Origin: Citrifermentans bremense
GTDB lineage: Bacteria > Desulfobacterota > Desulfuromonadia > Geobacterales > Geobacteraceae
Direction: 5' to 3'
Length of the DNA stretch: 64,000 bases
Assembly: GCF_014218275.1 (NCBI RefSeq)
Contig: NZ_AP023213.1
Span: forward strand, 2,644,001-2,708,000
Part shown: positions 39,551 to 49,023 of the stretch, one piece after another
Layout: each line of letters starts with the position of its first letter
Numbering within the stretch: the first letter of the stretch is position 1
Translations under genes and position numbers: made by a program
The notes under the pieces: generated by a model
The model's input: only the letters and a program-made list of their open reading frames with translations
The model's database searches: none
Told to the model about the DNA's origin: nothing

Positions 39551-39583
39551 CCTTTGCTAACCTCACGGGGCTAAATTAAAAGG
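39551..39583 (-). promoter_or_regulatory. PyrR-binding anti-antiterminator hairpin
   Basis: On the minus strand the loop region reads AGCCCCGTGAGGTT (39559-39572), matching the Bacillus PyrR site ARUCCNGNGAGGYU at 13 of 14 positions. It can form a four-pair upper stem (AGCC/GGTT) with a hexaloop, and an outer CCTTT/AAAGG stem. Position between promoter and terminator is as expected for PyrR control. Confidence 0.8.
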
Positions 39584-39602
39584 CAGGAGATAAATTTCGA
39601 CC

Positions 39603-39631
39603 AAATTAACACCGGGACAGGTGAGAGTCAA
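39603..39631 (-). promoter_or_regulatory. pyr operon promoter
   Basis: Minus-strand TTGACT (39626-39631), 17-base spacer and TAATTT (39603-39608). Transcription from about 39596 would give a leader of roughly 185 bases including the PyrR hairpin and attenuator. Confidence 0.75.
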
Positions 39632-39708
39632 GGCGAAAGTTGAAGAAGCAGACGGGGTTTAAATTAAGACTTAGTAACAATTACTGCTACTTCCGGGTAA
39701 AACCACAA

Positions 39709-39810
39709 GGCGGAACACAGAGGTCACTGAGGTTCACGGAGGACACAGAGTTTTTCAGGGAAATCAAAGACAAAGGCTTCACCACAGAGGAACACGGAGG
39801 GACACATAGT
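39709..39810. repeat. CACAGAGG-type repeat, two blocks
   Basis: Two same-orientation blocks (39709-39750 and 39779-39810) of the CACAGAGG motif family in the 612-base gap between pyrR and yhbY. An open frame over this stretch (39640-39951) is simply repeat DNA and is not called as a gene. Confidence 0.75.
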
Positions 39811-39853
39811 AAAAAGCAGGAAAAGAACAAGCTTTGGGTTTATCCCGAAAGCC

Positions 39854-39897
39854 TACGATTGATCCGAAGTTATCCGTCTTTTCCGTTTGATCCGTGT
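39854..39897. repeat. left arm of 44-bp inverted repeat flanking yhbY
   Basis: Begins TACGATTGATCCGAAG and ends TTTGATCCGTGT. Its reverse complement recurs at 40342-40385 with two mismatches in 44 bases. The arms bracket yhbY and its promoter. Confidence 0.9.
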
Positions 39898-39923
39898 GCG
39901 ATGCCTTTCTCCTTTGACTCCCC

Positions 39924-39952
39924 TTGCCTTACCATAGGCAAAGTGCTATAAA
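39924..39952 (+). promoter_or_regulatory. promoter of yhbY
   Basis: TTGCCT (39924-39929), 17-base spacer and TATAAA (39947-39952), about 70 bases before the yhbY ATG and inside the flanking inverted repeats. Confidence 0.65.
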
Positions 39953-40023
39953 GTTCGAACCCTTCGGGAATTTAAAGGACTTTGCGGAAAGCGTAATGCC
40001 GCATGGGCAAGAGGAAGAACTAG

Positions 40024-40326
40024 ATGTTGACAGGTAAACAGAAGAGGTATCTCCGGGCGTTAGGCCACGGCCTGAAGCCGGTGATCCAGGTGGGAAAGAG
40101 CGACGTGAGCGAGGCGCTGATCCGCGAGACCGCCGAGGCGCTGGCGAGCCACGAACTGATCAAAGTGAAGGTGCTGGAGAGCTGCATGATGGACCGCCAC
40201 AGCGTGGCTGAAGAGCTCTGCAACGCGTGCGAGGCCGACCTGGCGCAGGTCCTGGGGCGGACCCTGCTCCTCTACAAGCCCGCCAAGGAGCCGAAGCTGG
40301 AACTCCCCAAAGCGGAGAAGAAATAG
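40024..40326 (+). CDS. yhbY: YhbY family ribosome assembly RNA-binding protein
   Basis: A 100-residue CRM-domain protein associated with pre-50S ribosomal particles. Starts MLTGKQKRYLRALGHGLKPVIQVGKSDVS, the family signature including the GxxG-type RNA-binding loop; the C-terminal tail is Lys/Pro/Glu-rich. The ATG follows GAGGAAG. It is a single-gene unit with its own promoter, enclosed by 44-bp inverted repeats and then CACAGAGG repeats. Confidence 0.93.
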   Translation: MLTGKQKRYLRALGHGLKPVIQVGKSDVSEALIRETAEALASHELIKVKVLESCMMDRHSVAEELCNACEADLAQVLGRTLLLYKPAKEPKLELPKAEKK

Positions 40327-40341
40327 AAGTCAAAGGCTTGT

Positions 40342-40385
40342 ACACGGATCAAACGGAAAAGACGGATAACTTCAGATAAATCGTA
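40342..40385. repeat. right arm of 44-bp inverted repeat flanking yhbY
   Basis: Reverse complement of 39854-39897 with 42 of 44 positions matching; begins 15 bases after the yhbY stop. Confidence 0.9.
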
Positions 40386-40426
40386 AAAAACAGAAGCTTT
40401 TTCGGGGAAAGCAAGGCAAAGACACT

Positions 40427-40555
40427 CACCACAGAGATACACAGAGGAACCACAGAGGAAAGGCAAAAGACTAAAGCCTTTGATTTTCACCAAAAGAGCT
40501 TTTGATTTTCCTGCTTCTGTTTTTCCTCTGTGTCCCTCTGTGTTCCTCTGTGGTG
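40427..40555. repeat. CACAGAGG-type inverted repeat
   Basis: Arms at 40427-40462 and 40521-40555 (left starts CACCACAGAGATACACAG, right ends GTTCCTCTGTGGTG) can form a long imperfect hairpin. It fills the gap between yhbY and the convergent dgt gene, and could act as a bidirectional 3' structure. Confidence 0.85.
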
Positions 40556-40581
40556 AAAGATTTAGGGTTTCAGTTTAGGTT

Positions 40582-41715
40582 TTATACCCTCTCGTAAGGC
40601 TCGAACAACCTCTTGAACTCGTCCAGCGCAAAACGGTCTGTCATCCCCGCTATGTAGTCGCAAATCACCCTCTCCCTTCCGTCTCGCTCCATCTTCACCT
40701 GGTGCTTCATGGGCAATAACGTCGGGTGCTTGATGTACATCTCGAAAAGCTCGGCCAGGTAACGCTCGGCCTTGACCCGCATCCGCTCCACCTTGTAGTG
40801 TCGGTAGAGGTTCTGGAACAAAAAGCGCTTCAGTTGGGCGTTTCTGTCCGCCATGGCGGGACTGAAGGCGACCACGGGAAGGTTCACCCGCTTCAAATCC
40901 TCCAGGGTCTCTATCTTGAGCGTCCGCAGGTTGTCGGCAGTGGTGTTGACCAGGTCGTTGATCAAAACCCCGATCAGCGCGCTCACCGTCTGGCAGATGC
41001 CTCGGTCGACGTCTATGCCGGGGTACTTGGCCAGTATCCCCTCGTGCACCTCGTTCCAGAGCTCCACCTTCTTCAGCTGGTTCAGGTTGATGTAGCCGGA
41101 CTTAAGACCGTCGTCTATGTCGTGATTGTTGTAGGCGATCTCGTCGGCGAAGTTGATCAGCTGCGCCTCGATGCTGGGAACGGTGCCGGGGAGAAACTCC
41201 TGGTAGATGGAGGCTGCCGGGGCGTCGTACTGCGAGGAGTGCTTGACGATCCCCTCGCGCACCTCCCAGGAGAGGTTCAGCCCGTTGAAGTGCGGGTGGC
41301 GCTCCTCCAGCTCGTCCACCACCCGAAGTGACTGCAGGTTGTGCTCGAACCCGCCGCACCCTTCCATGAGCCGGTTCAGCACCTCCTCGCCGGTGTGGCC
41401 GAAGGGGGTGTGCCCGAGGTCGTGGGCCAGCGCCAGGGCCTCGGTCAGCTCTTCGTTCAGCCCGAGCCTCCTGGCTATCCCCTTCCCTATCTGCGCCACT
41501 TCGAGGGAGTGGGTGAGCCGGGTGCGGTAGTAGTCACCCTCGTGATTGACGAAGACCTGGGTCTTGTACTCCAGGCGCCTGAAGGCAGCGCAGTGGATGA
41601 TGCGGTCGCGGTCCCGCTCGAAGGCGGGCCTGTTGTCCCGGAACTCCTCCTGGTACCTGCGCCCCTTGGAACCGGCGCTGGTCGCCGCGTACCCAGCCAG
41701 GTCGCTACGCTCCAT
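40582..41715 (-). CDS. dgt: deoxyguanosinetriphosphate triphosphohydrolase-like protein
   Basis: HD-domain dNTP triphosphohydrolase (377 residues). Metal site residues lie in RTRLTHSLEVAQIG (His), ALAHDLGHTPFGHTGE (HD) and the later FADEIAYNNHDIDD; the preceding AFRRLEYKTQVFVNHEGD is the family signature. I chose ATG 41715 (MERSDLAGYAATS), six bases after GAGGGG; ATG 41733 and GTG 41739 are alternatives. It releases tripolyphosphate from dNTPs and so may limit nucleotide pools. Divergent from rsmD. Confidence 0.92.
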   Translation of the reverse strand: MERSDLAGYAATSAGSKGRRYQEEFRDNRPAFERDRDRIIHCAAFRRLEYKTQVFVNHEGDYYRTRLTHSLEVAQIGKGIARRLGLNEELTEALALAHDLGHTPFGHTGEEVLNRLMEGCGGFEHNLQSLRVVDELEERHPHFNGLNLSWEVREGIVKHSSQYDAPAASIYQEFLPGTVPSIEAQLINFADEIAYNNHDIDDGLKSGYINLNQLKKVELWNEVHEGILAKYPGIDVDRGICQTVSALIGVLINDLVNTTADNLRTLKIETLEDLKRVNLPVVAFSPAMADRNAQLKRFLFQNLYRHYKVERMRVKAERYLAELFEMYIKHPTLLPMKHQVKMERDGRERVICDYIAGMTDRFALDEFKRLFEPYERV

Positions 41716-41960
41716 GGCATGCCCCTCTCTCATTCGCACCCCCTGCTCAAGTGAGCTAAAAGTCTGTAATTTATATACTGGGAAGCAACAGTGTCAACAG
41801 CAAAGTTGATTGACGTGATGGATGCATCGTGCTAATAGAGCTTCTGCGTTTTGTATTACTTTTAAATAGATGACTGCCCCATCCCTGAAAGAAGACAAGC
41901 TGCATCATGAGGAAGGAGCATGTTCATTGAGATGAAATACAGTAACCGGGAGTTCTTTCC

Positions 41961-42542
41961 ATGCGCGTGATCGCGGGTGAGGCGCGCGGGCGCCAGCTTT
42001 TCGCCCCCAAGACCATGCGGGTGCGCCCCACCTCTGACCGGGTCAAGGAGGCGCTCTTCAGCATTCTCTTGAGCCGGCTGGGCGACCTTGCCGGCATGCG
42101 GGTGCTGGACATCTTCGCCGGGACCGGGAACCTGGGGATCGAGGCCTTGAGCAGGGGAGCCGAATTCGCCTGCTTCATCGACGCCCACCGGGAGTCGGCC
42201 GACACGATCCGGAAAAACCTCGATACCACCAAGTTCGCCGAGAAGGGGAAGGTAGTGGTACAGGATGCGGCGGCGGCTCTCAAGTGGCTCGCCCGCGGCG
42301 AGAAGCCGTACCACCTGGTCTTCCTAGACCCGCCCTACGCAGAGGGGCACACGGAAAGGGTGCTGGAGCTGCTCTCCTCATCCCCGCTCATCGATTCCGG
42401 CTCGACCGTCGTCGCCGAGTTTTCTGCCAAAGAAGAGATCCCGCGCAGTTTCGGCAGGCTCAGGGAGAGCGAGCGCCGCATCTACGGCGACACCGCCCTA
42501 TCCTTTTTAACTATTTCGGACAGAGGTGAAACGTGCCCCTGA
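41961..42542 (+). CDS. rsmD: 16S rRNA (guanine966-N2)-methyltransferase RsmD
   Basis: A 193-residue SAM-dependent methyltransferase modifying G966 of 16S rRNA in the 30S subunit. Starts [20 protein letters not shown] loop is [20 protein letters not shown] and catalytic motif IV is [11 protein letters not shown]. Its end overlaps the coaD start by 10 bases, an arrangement common in bacteria, so the two are co-translated. Confidence 0.95.
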   Translation: MRVIAGEARGRQLFAPKTMRVRPTSDRVKEALFSILLSRLGDLAGMRVLDIFAGTGNLGIEALSRGAEFACFIDAHRESADTIRKNLDTTKFAEKGKVVVQDAAAALKWLARGEKPYHLVFLDPPYAEGHTERVLELLSSSPLIDSGSTVVAEFSAKEEIPRSFGRLRESERRIYGDTALSFLTISDRGETCP

Positions 42543-43018
42543 AAATGGCTGTGTATCCAGGCTCCTTCGATCCCGTCACCTATGGGCATCTGGACATCAT
42601 CGACCGCGGCTTGAAGATCTTCGACGGCGTAATCGTGGCCGTGGCCCGCAACTCCGAGAAGAACGCGCTCTTCACGGTGCAGGAGAGAATCGAACTCTTA
42701 AGCGAGATCCTGAAGGACCGCCCGGAGGCGAGAGTGGAGACCTTCGACGGCCTTTTGGTGGACTACGTGCGGCGCGTCGGCGCCTCCGTCGTCATACGCG
42801 GCCTGCGGGCCGTCTCCGACTTCGAGTTCGAGTTCCAGCTGGCCCAGATGAACCGCAACATCACCAGGGAGGTGGAGACGCTGTTCATGATGACTTCCGT
42901 CCCCTACAGCTACCTCTCCTCTTCGATAGTGAAGGAGGTAAGCTGCCTGAACGGCCCGGTGGACAAGCTGGTACCGCCGCTGGTGAAAAACGCGCTGGAC
43001 GCGAAGTTCAGAGGCTGA
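42533..43018 (+). CDS. coaD: phosphopantetheine adenylyltransferase
   Basis: Penultimate enzyme of coenzyme A synthesis: 4'-phosphopantetheine plus ATP gives dephospho-CoA. The 161-residue protein has the T/HxGH site in [14 protein letters not shown] and the ISSTxxR-equivalent [10 protein letters not shown]. The start is GTG 42533, five bases after AGGTG; ATG 42545 would remove only four residues. Overlaps rsmD. Confidence 0.95.
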   Translation: MPLKMAVYPGSFDPVTYGHLDIIDRGLKIFDGVIVAVARNSEKNALFTVQERIELLSEILKDRPEARVETFDGLLVDYVRRVGASVVIRGLRAVSDFEFEFQLAQMNRNITREVETLFMMTSVPYSYLSSSIVKEVSCLNGPVDKLVPPLVKNALDAKFRG

Positions 43019-43057
43019 CCGGCATCGCCCACACGCTGCACCTTTTCGGAGGCCCCA

Positions 43058-43252
43058 GTGATCAGCAAAGAAATGACCATCAGCGAAATCCTCAGGCGTT
43101 ACCCAGAAACCCTCCCGGTGTTCGAGCGCCACCGACTTGACTGCTACGACTGCCAGCTGGCGGATATCGAGCAGCTCGAGCACGGGGCCACGGTGCACAA
43201 GATCGACATCGAGTCCCTTCTGCGCGAGCTCAACGGCAGTATCAAAATCTAG
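43058..43252 (+). CDS. DUF1858 redox disulfide protein (second copy)
   Basis: A 64-residue DUF1858 domain protein with C29/C32 in RLDCYDCQLADIEQ. The GTG at 43058 follows GGAGG by five bases. It is the same length as the copy at 30086-30280 but clearly diverged, so the two probably have different partners. It lies 39 bases after coaD and may share its transcript. Confidence 0.85.
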   Translation: MISKEMTISEILRRYPETLPVFERHRLDCYDCQLADIEQLEHGATVHKIDIESLLRELNGSIKI

Positions 43253-43565
43253 CCCTTTCCCGCATCCCGTCCGCTCGTTACGGGCAAGGCCGCTCCCCCG
43301 CCGGGTCCGGCAGCCGTTTCCCTGCGCCATCCATCTCCCGACAGAAGCGGTTTCGCTCTGGCGCTCTCGCCGAACTTCTTTTCAGCGAGCCGGAACGTGC
43401 CACAACCTGCAGGCGCTGTACGGCGTAAACTCCGAAATAAACCACGGTCACAAAACGGCCCATTGCCGCCCGGCACGGCCGACGCCAAGCGCCGATCCGC
43501 TCTTTACCGGCAGTTTCACGACTTCGGCACCGCATATTAAAAGTTTCTACGAAATAACAAATGGA
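43253..43565. other. intergenic stretch without recognised gene
   Basis: About 310 bases between the DUF1858 gene and the regulator promoter. It is G+C-rich at the left, A+T-rich to the right; open frames across it lack ribosome sites or family likeness. I see no hairpin of note. Confidence 0.5.
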
Positions 43566-43610
43566 TTGACTTTTTATCAAAAGTGAATAATTTTAGCGTT
43601 AATAAAACGC
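43566..43610 (+). promoter_or_regulatory. promoter and possible operator of the cupin regulator gene
   Basis: TTGACT (43566-43571), 16-base spacer and TAATTT (43588-43593). A perfect inverted repeat GCGTT-AATAA-AACGC (43596-43610) overlaps the expected transcription start, a plausible autoregulatory operator (inference). Confidence 0.55.
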
Positions 43611-43638
43611 TGGATTACACCTTAACAGGAGTGAACCA

Positions 43639-44205
43639 ATGTCGTCAGAATACAATATCGGTCCGAGGATCAAGAAACTGCGCCTGGCGAGAAAGCTGAC
43701 CCTTCAGGCTGTGGCCAACGAGACCGGGTTCTCGCCGGCGCTGATCTCGCAGATCGAAAACGACAACGTCTCCCCCCCTATAGCTACCCTGTCCAAGATC
43801 GCCAAGTTCTTCGACGTTAAGCTGGCCCAGTTTTTCAGCGAGGACGAGGACAACCGCAAATTCGAGGTGGTGCGCGCCGACCAGCGCACCATAGTGCCGC
43901 GGGTGATCTCGAAGGAAGGTACGCGCCAGGGGTACTTCTACGAATCCCTTTCCTTTTACAAGCAGAACAAGAAGATGGACGCCTTCATGGTCACCCTGAC
44001 CGAGAAGGCGCCTGAGGCCAACACCTACAGCCACGACGGCGAGGAGTTCATCTACGTGATGAACGGCACCGCCGATTTCATCCTGGAGGACCAGAAGATC
44101 ACCCTCAACGAGGGGGATTCCCTGTATTTCGAGTCGACCCTCGGTCACCGGCTCCTAAGCCACGACGGCAAGGAAGTCCGGGTGCTGGTGGTCGTCACCA
44201 AGTAG
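43639..44205 (+). CDS. XRE-family regulator with C-terminal cupin domain
   Basis: A 188-residue transcription regulator: N-terminal helix-turn-helix (residues about 8-65, IKKLRLARKLTLQAVANETG, SPALISQIENDNVSPP) and C-terminal cupin (about 110-185, YSHDGEEFIYVMNG, LNEGDSLYFESTLGHRL) for small-molecule sensing. The ATG follows ACAGGAG. It sits directly upstream of the malic enzyme-PTA gene, so control of that gene by a carbon or redox metabolite is a reasonable inference. Confidence 0.9.
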   Translation: MSSEYNIGPRIKKLRLARKLTLQAVANETGFSPALISQIENDNVSPPIATLSKIAKFFDVKLAQFFSEDEDNRKFEVVRADQRTIVPRVISKEGTRQGYFYESLSFYKQNKKMDAFMVTLTEKAPEANTYSHDGEEFIYVMNGTADFILEDQKITLNEGDSLYFESTLGHRLLSHDGKEVRVLVVVTK

Positions 44206-44274
44206 CAGCCGCACCGGCAGCAGTTGCTTTCAATGGCGGTTAGCCGCGAATCAGATGAGTCAAAGGAGAAACGA

Positions 44275-46524
<2,250 letters not shown>

Positions 46525-46527
46525 ACG

Positions 46528-46566
46528 GTACGCCCTTCCCCCGTAAACGGGGAAGGGCGTACTTTT
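46528..46566 (+). terminator. intrinsic terminator after maeB
   Basis: About 15-bp stem starting GTACGCCCTTCCCC, closed by GGGGAAGGGCGTAC, then TTTT, four bases after the stop. Confidence 0.85.
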
Positions 46567-46568
46567 GC

Positions 46569-46617
46569 TTGACTAATGCGCGGCTTCGGCTTAAAAGACT
46601 CACTCCCACAGTGAGTC
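46569..46617 (+). promoter_or_regulatory. promoter and palindrome upstream of carbonic anhydrase
   Basis: TTGACT (46569-46574), 17-base spacer, TAAAAG (46592-46597), then a perfect inverted repeat GACTCACT-CCCAC-AGTGAGTC (46597-46617) spanning the expected start of transcription: a possible operator or 5' hairpin. Confidence 0.5.
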
Positions 46618-46647
46618 AAATTAACTTATGCCAACAAATGGTGCCAA

Positions 46648-47190
46648 ATGACACTGCTTGACAAGGTACTGACCAACAACGAAAAATTCGTGAAGCCGGG
46701 GGCGTTCCCCCCCCTCCCCAAGGACCCCAAACGCCAGCTCGCCATCTTCACCTGCATGGACACGAGGCTCGTCGACTTCCTGGAGCCCGCTATGGGGATC
46801 AAGCGGGGCGACGCCAAGGTGATCAAGAACGCCGGGAACACGCTGGTGGACCCAAACGGAGGCGTGATCCGGAGCCTCGTGGCCGCGATCTTCCTCCTTG
46901 GAGTCGAGGAGATCTTCGTCATAGGGCACAAGGACTGCGGCATGTCGACGGTCGACGCGGAAAAGCTCAAGGCCAAGATGATCGCCCGCGGCGTCGACCC
47001 GGCGGCCATCGACAGCCTCGTCCCCGACCTTGGTCAATGGATGGGGGCCTTCGCCTGTCCGGAGGAGAACGTGGAACGGGTCACCAGCATCATCCGCAAC
47101 AGCCCGCTGATCCCGAAAGACGTCCCGGTGCACGGCCTCATCTTCTGCCCCAACGACGGCCACCTGGAGGTGATCGTCCGCGGATACTGA
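46648..47190 (+). CDS. beta-class carbonic anhydrase
   Basis: A 180-residue beta-carbonic anhydrase interconverting CO2 and bicarbonate. Zinc ligands and dyad are visible: Cys36, Asp38 and Arg40 in FTCMDTRLVDF, His94 and Cys97 in IGHKDCGMS. This is a short form typical of the Firmicute/Deltaproteobacterial branch. The ATG at 46648 has a poor ribosome site; a 7-codon open frame beginning at 46628 ends with a stop that overlaps it (ATGA), so reinitiation is possible. Confidence 0.92.
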   Translation: MTLLDKVLTNNEKFVKPGAFPPLPKDPKRQLAIFTCMDTRLVDFLEPAMGIKRGDAKVIKNAGNTLVDPNGGVIRSLVAAIFLLGVEEIFVIGHKDCGMSTVDAEKLKAKMIARGVDPAAIDSLVPDLGQWMGAFACPEENVERVTSIIRNSPLIPKDVPVHGLIFCPNDGHLEVIVRGY

Positions 47191-47219
47191 GCGAACAACT
47201 GAAATCGAAGAAAACGAAG

Positions 47220-47250
47220 GGCCCGCGTCTGATGACAGATGCGGGCCTTT
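47220..47250 (+). terminator. intrinsic terminator after carbonic anhydrase
   Basis: 12-bp stem (GGCCCGCGTCTG / CAGATGCGGGCC, one G-U pair), 4-base loop, then TTT. Confidence 0.75.
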
Positions 47251-47369
47251 CGTCGTCTAAGGAGCATCGTTCGAAACTCCGACGCGCATCTGCCGCTTAA
47301 GCCGAAGACGCTGGCGTAAAGAAGCTGTAACGGGTAAGCCTCGTTTAGGTAACGATGCTATTAGATACC

Positions 47370-47398
47370 TTGACTTACAGCAGTTCGGGTAATAAATA
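47370..47398 (+). promoter_or_regulatory. promoter of candidate ncRNA
   Basis: TTGACT (47370-47375), 17-base spacer and TAAATA (47393-47398); transcription would start near 47405. Confidence 0.6.
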
Positions 47399-47404
47399 TT
47401 GGTC

Positions 47405-47554
47405 GTGGCCGGGGGTACCGCGCTCATGCCAAGGGCGCAGAGACCAACGGTCCCGGCTGTCCAGCACCGAGGAGGTTCGGGACAGACACAAACGCAGTAA
47501 AAGAAGTCTCTTTGTCTGTTATGGCCCGTGACTGCTACACGGGCCGATTTTTTT
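47405..47554 (+). ncRNA. candidate structured RNA, unclassified
   Basis: About 150 bases with promoter in front and a textbook terminator at the end (GGCCCGTG / CACGGGCC, then GATTTTTTT, 47523-47554). Foldable parts: a stem GCCGGG/CCCGGC enclosing ACCG/CGGT and GCGC/GCGC; a second stem CTGTC/GACAG with inner CCGA/TCGG whose loop is GGAGGT. No open frame or ribosome site fits. It is not an obvious 6S, SRP, tmRNA, RNase P or GEMM element. It could be a small RNA, or a riboswitch-type leader of the lipoprotein gene that starts 164 bases downstream. Confidence 0.5.
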
Positions 47555-47717
47555 CCCGCTGCAAAAAACCGGATCCCGCATCGGCGACAGGTCGCAGTCG
47601 ACCGGTCCAGCCTCTTCTCTGGCAAAGTTGCCTCCCGCCCGAAGAAACCTTTGCCGCCCGGCAGGTCCAGGCGCGCTAAATGAACGGTCAAAGCCACACA
47701 ATTGGGAGGAGAAGGAC

Positions 47718-48104
47718 ATGAAAAAGTACCGGCACCTGGTAGCGGCGCTCTTTTTGGGCGCGGCAGTTGCCCTGATGATGGCAGGTTGCCAGGGGGACGC
47801 AAAGGTGGTCAACGTGGGCGAGGTCGGCGACAAGCCCGACAGGTTCAACGGGGAAATAACCCTTGCCGGCGTCGTGGGCGCCATCTCCCCGTACGACAAG
47901 ACCGTCGTCGGCCTGATGGACGTGCAGGAGTTGAAGTGCAAAACCGGCAACTGCGAGAAGGTCTTCATCCCGGTAAGGGTCGCGGAACAGGTTCCCTCGG
48001 TAGGGGACGAAATCAGGGCGACCGGCGCCTTCCACAAGTACCCCAACGGCTACACCTTCGACGCGAAGAAGGTGAAGGTGGTCAAAAAACACAACCTCAA
48101 GTAA
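47718..48104 (+). CDS. small OB-fold lipoprotein
   Basis: A 128-residue exported lipoprotein: signal peptide with lipobox MAGC (Cys24). The mature part (NVGEVGDKPDRFNGEITLAG, VAEQVPSVGDEIRATGAF, YTFDAKKVKVV) has the strand pattern of a tRNA_anti-like OB fold, found in small periplasmic proteins of unknown role. Two cysteines (KCKTGNCEK) could form a disulfide. The ATG follows GGGAGGAG. The structured RNA lies upstream. It converges with the arginase gene, 7 bases between stops. Confidence 0.75.
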   Translation: MKKYRHLVAALFLGAAVALMMAGCQGDAKVVNVGEVGDKPDRFNGEITLAGVVGAISPYDKTVVGLMDVQELKCKTGNCEKVFIPVRVAEQVPSVGDEIRATGAFHKYPNGYTFDAKKVKVVKKHNLK

Positions 48105-48111
48105 CGAGGGT

Positions 48112-49002
48112 TTAAAGGATCGCCGCCCCGAAAGCCGAGGCGGCCAGTTCCACCGCGATCTTCGCGGTGCGGTTGCCGTGGTCCAGGATCGGGTTGATCT
48201 CCACGATATCCATGGAGCGAAGGAGCTTCGTGTCGGCGATGATCTCCATCAGGAGCTGGGCCTCGCGGTAGGTGATCCCCCCAGGCGAGGTGGTGCCGAC
48301 ACCGGGGACCTCCAGCGGGTCGAGGCCGTCTAGATCCAGGCTTACATGCAGCCGCGTCCTGTGGGCCAGCTTTCCCAGCGCCTCGCGCGCTATGGCCCCT
48401 ATGCCGCGCTCGTCTATGTCGCGCATGGTGTAGACGGTGATGCAACTCTCCCGCAGCCGGACCTTCTCCTGCGGGTCCAGCTCCCGAAGGCCGATCAGGA
48501 CCACGTCGTTACCGGCAAGCTTCGCCCCCGGCCGCCCCAGGTGCACCAGCTCGGGAAACCCTTCCCCCAGAAGCGCCGCCAGCACCATGCCGTGGATGTT
48601 CCCGGTGGGTGAGCTCTTGGGCGTGTTGAAGTCGCCGTGGGCGTCGATCCAGATCACCGCCGTCGGCTGCTCGTCGGTGATGCCTCCGATGGAGCCCAGC
48701 GCAAGGGAATGGTCCCCCCCCATGAAGAGCGGGATTGCCCCATCCGCCACCGCCGCGCGCGCCGACTGGTACACCGTGTCGCACACCTTCGCTATCGAAG
48801 GGAGGTAGTGCCGATCCCGCTCCGCGGTCAGCACGTCCCGCACCGGCACCTCCAGGTTCCCTATGTCTTCAACCTGATAGCCAAGGCCCGCCAGCCGCGC
48901 CGACAGCCCGGCGTAGCGCAGCGCCCCCGGCCCCAGGTCGACCCCTCGCTGCTCCTGGCCCAGGTCCAGCGGCACCCCGATCATCCTGACACGGCTTTCC
49001 AT
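48112..49002 (-). CDS. rocF: arginase
   Basis: Ureohydrolase of 296 residues converting arginine to ornithine and urea. Manganese ligands lie in the three signature motifs GGDHSLALGS, WIDAHGDFNTP and SLDLDGLDPLEVPGVGT. N-terminal MIGVPLDLGQEQRGVDLGPGA is typical of arginase rather than agmatinase. The downstream-acting ornithine cyclodeaminase homologue is encoded just upstream (gap 21 bases), making an apparent two-step arginine-to-proline unit. Confidence 0.9.
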   Translation of the reverse strand: MESRVRMIGVPLDLGQEQRGVDLGPGALRYAGLSARLAGLGYQVEDIGNLEVPVRDVLTAERDRHYLPSIAKVCDTVYQSARAAVADGAIPLFMGGDHSLALGSIGGITDEQPTAVIWIDAHGDFNTPKSSPTGNIHGMVLAALLGEGFPELVHLGRPGAKLAGNDVVLIGLRELDPQEKVRLRESCITVYTMRDIDERGIGAIAREALGKLAHRTRLHVSLDLDGLDPLEVPGVGTTSPGGITYREAQLLMEIIADTKLLRSMDIVEINPILDHGNRTAKIAVELAASAFGAAIL

Positions 49003-49023
49003 TTACGCCCTCCTCACTTACCT

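Noticed and set aside
39640-39951. 103-residue open frame between pyrR and yhbY
   Set aside because: Consists of CACAGAGG repeats and part of the 44-bp inverted repeat; no ribosome site.
40427-40555. Possible CRISPR array in the CACAGAGG repeats
   Set aside because: Units are 8-17 bases, irregular, inverted relative to each other and without uniform spacers; no cas genes nearby.
47255-47300. tRNA-like GTTCGAAACTC stretch
   Set aside because: No matching acceptor, D or anticodon arms could be built around it.
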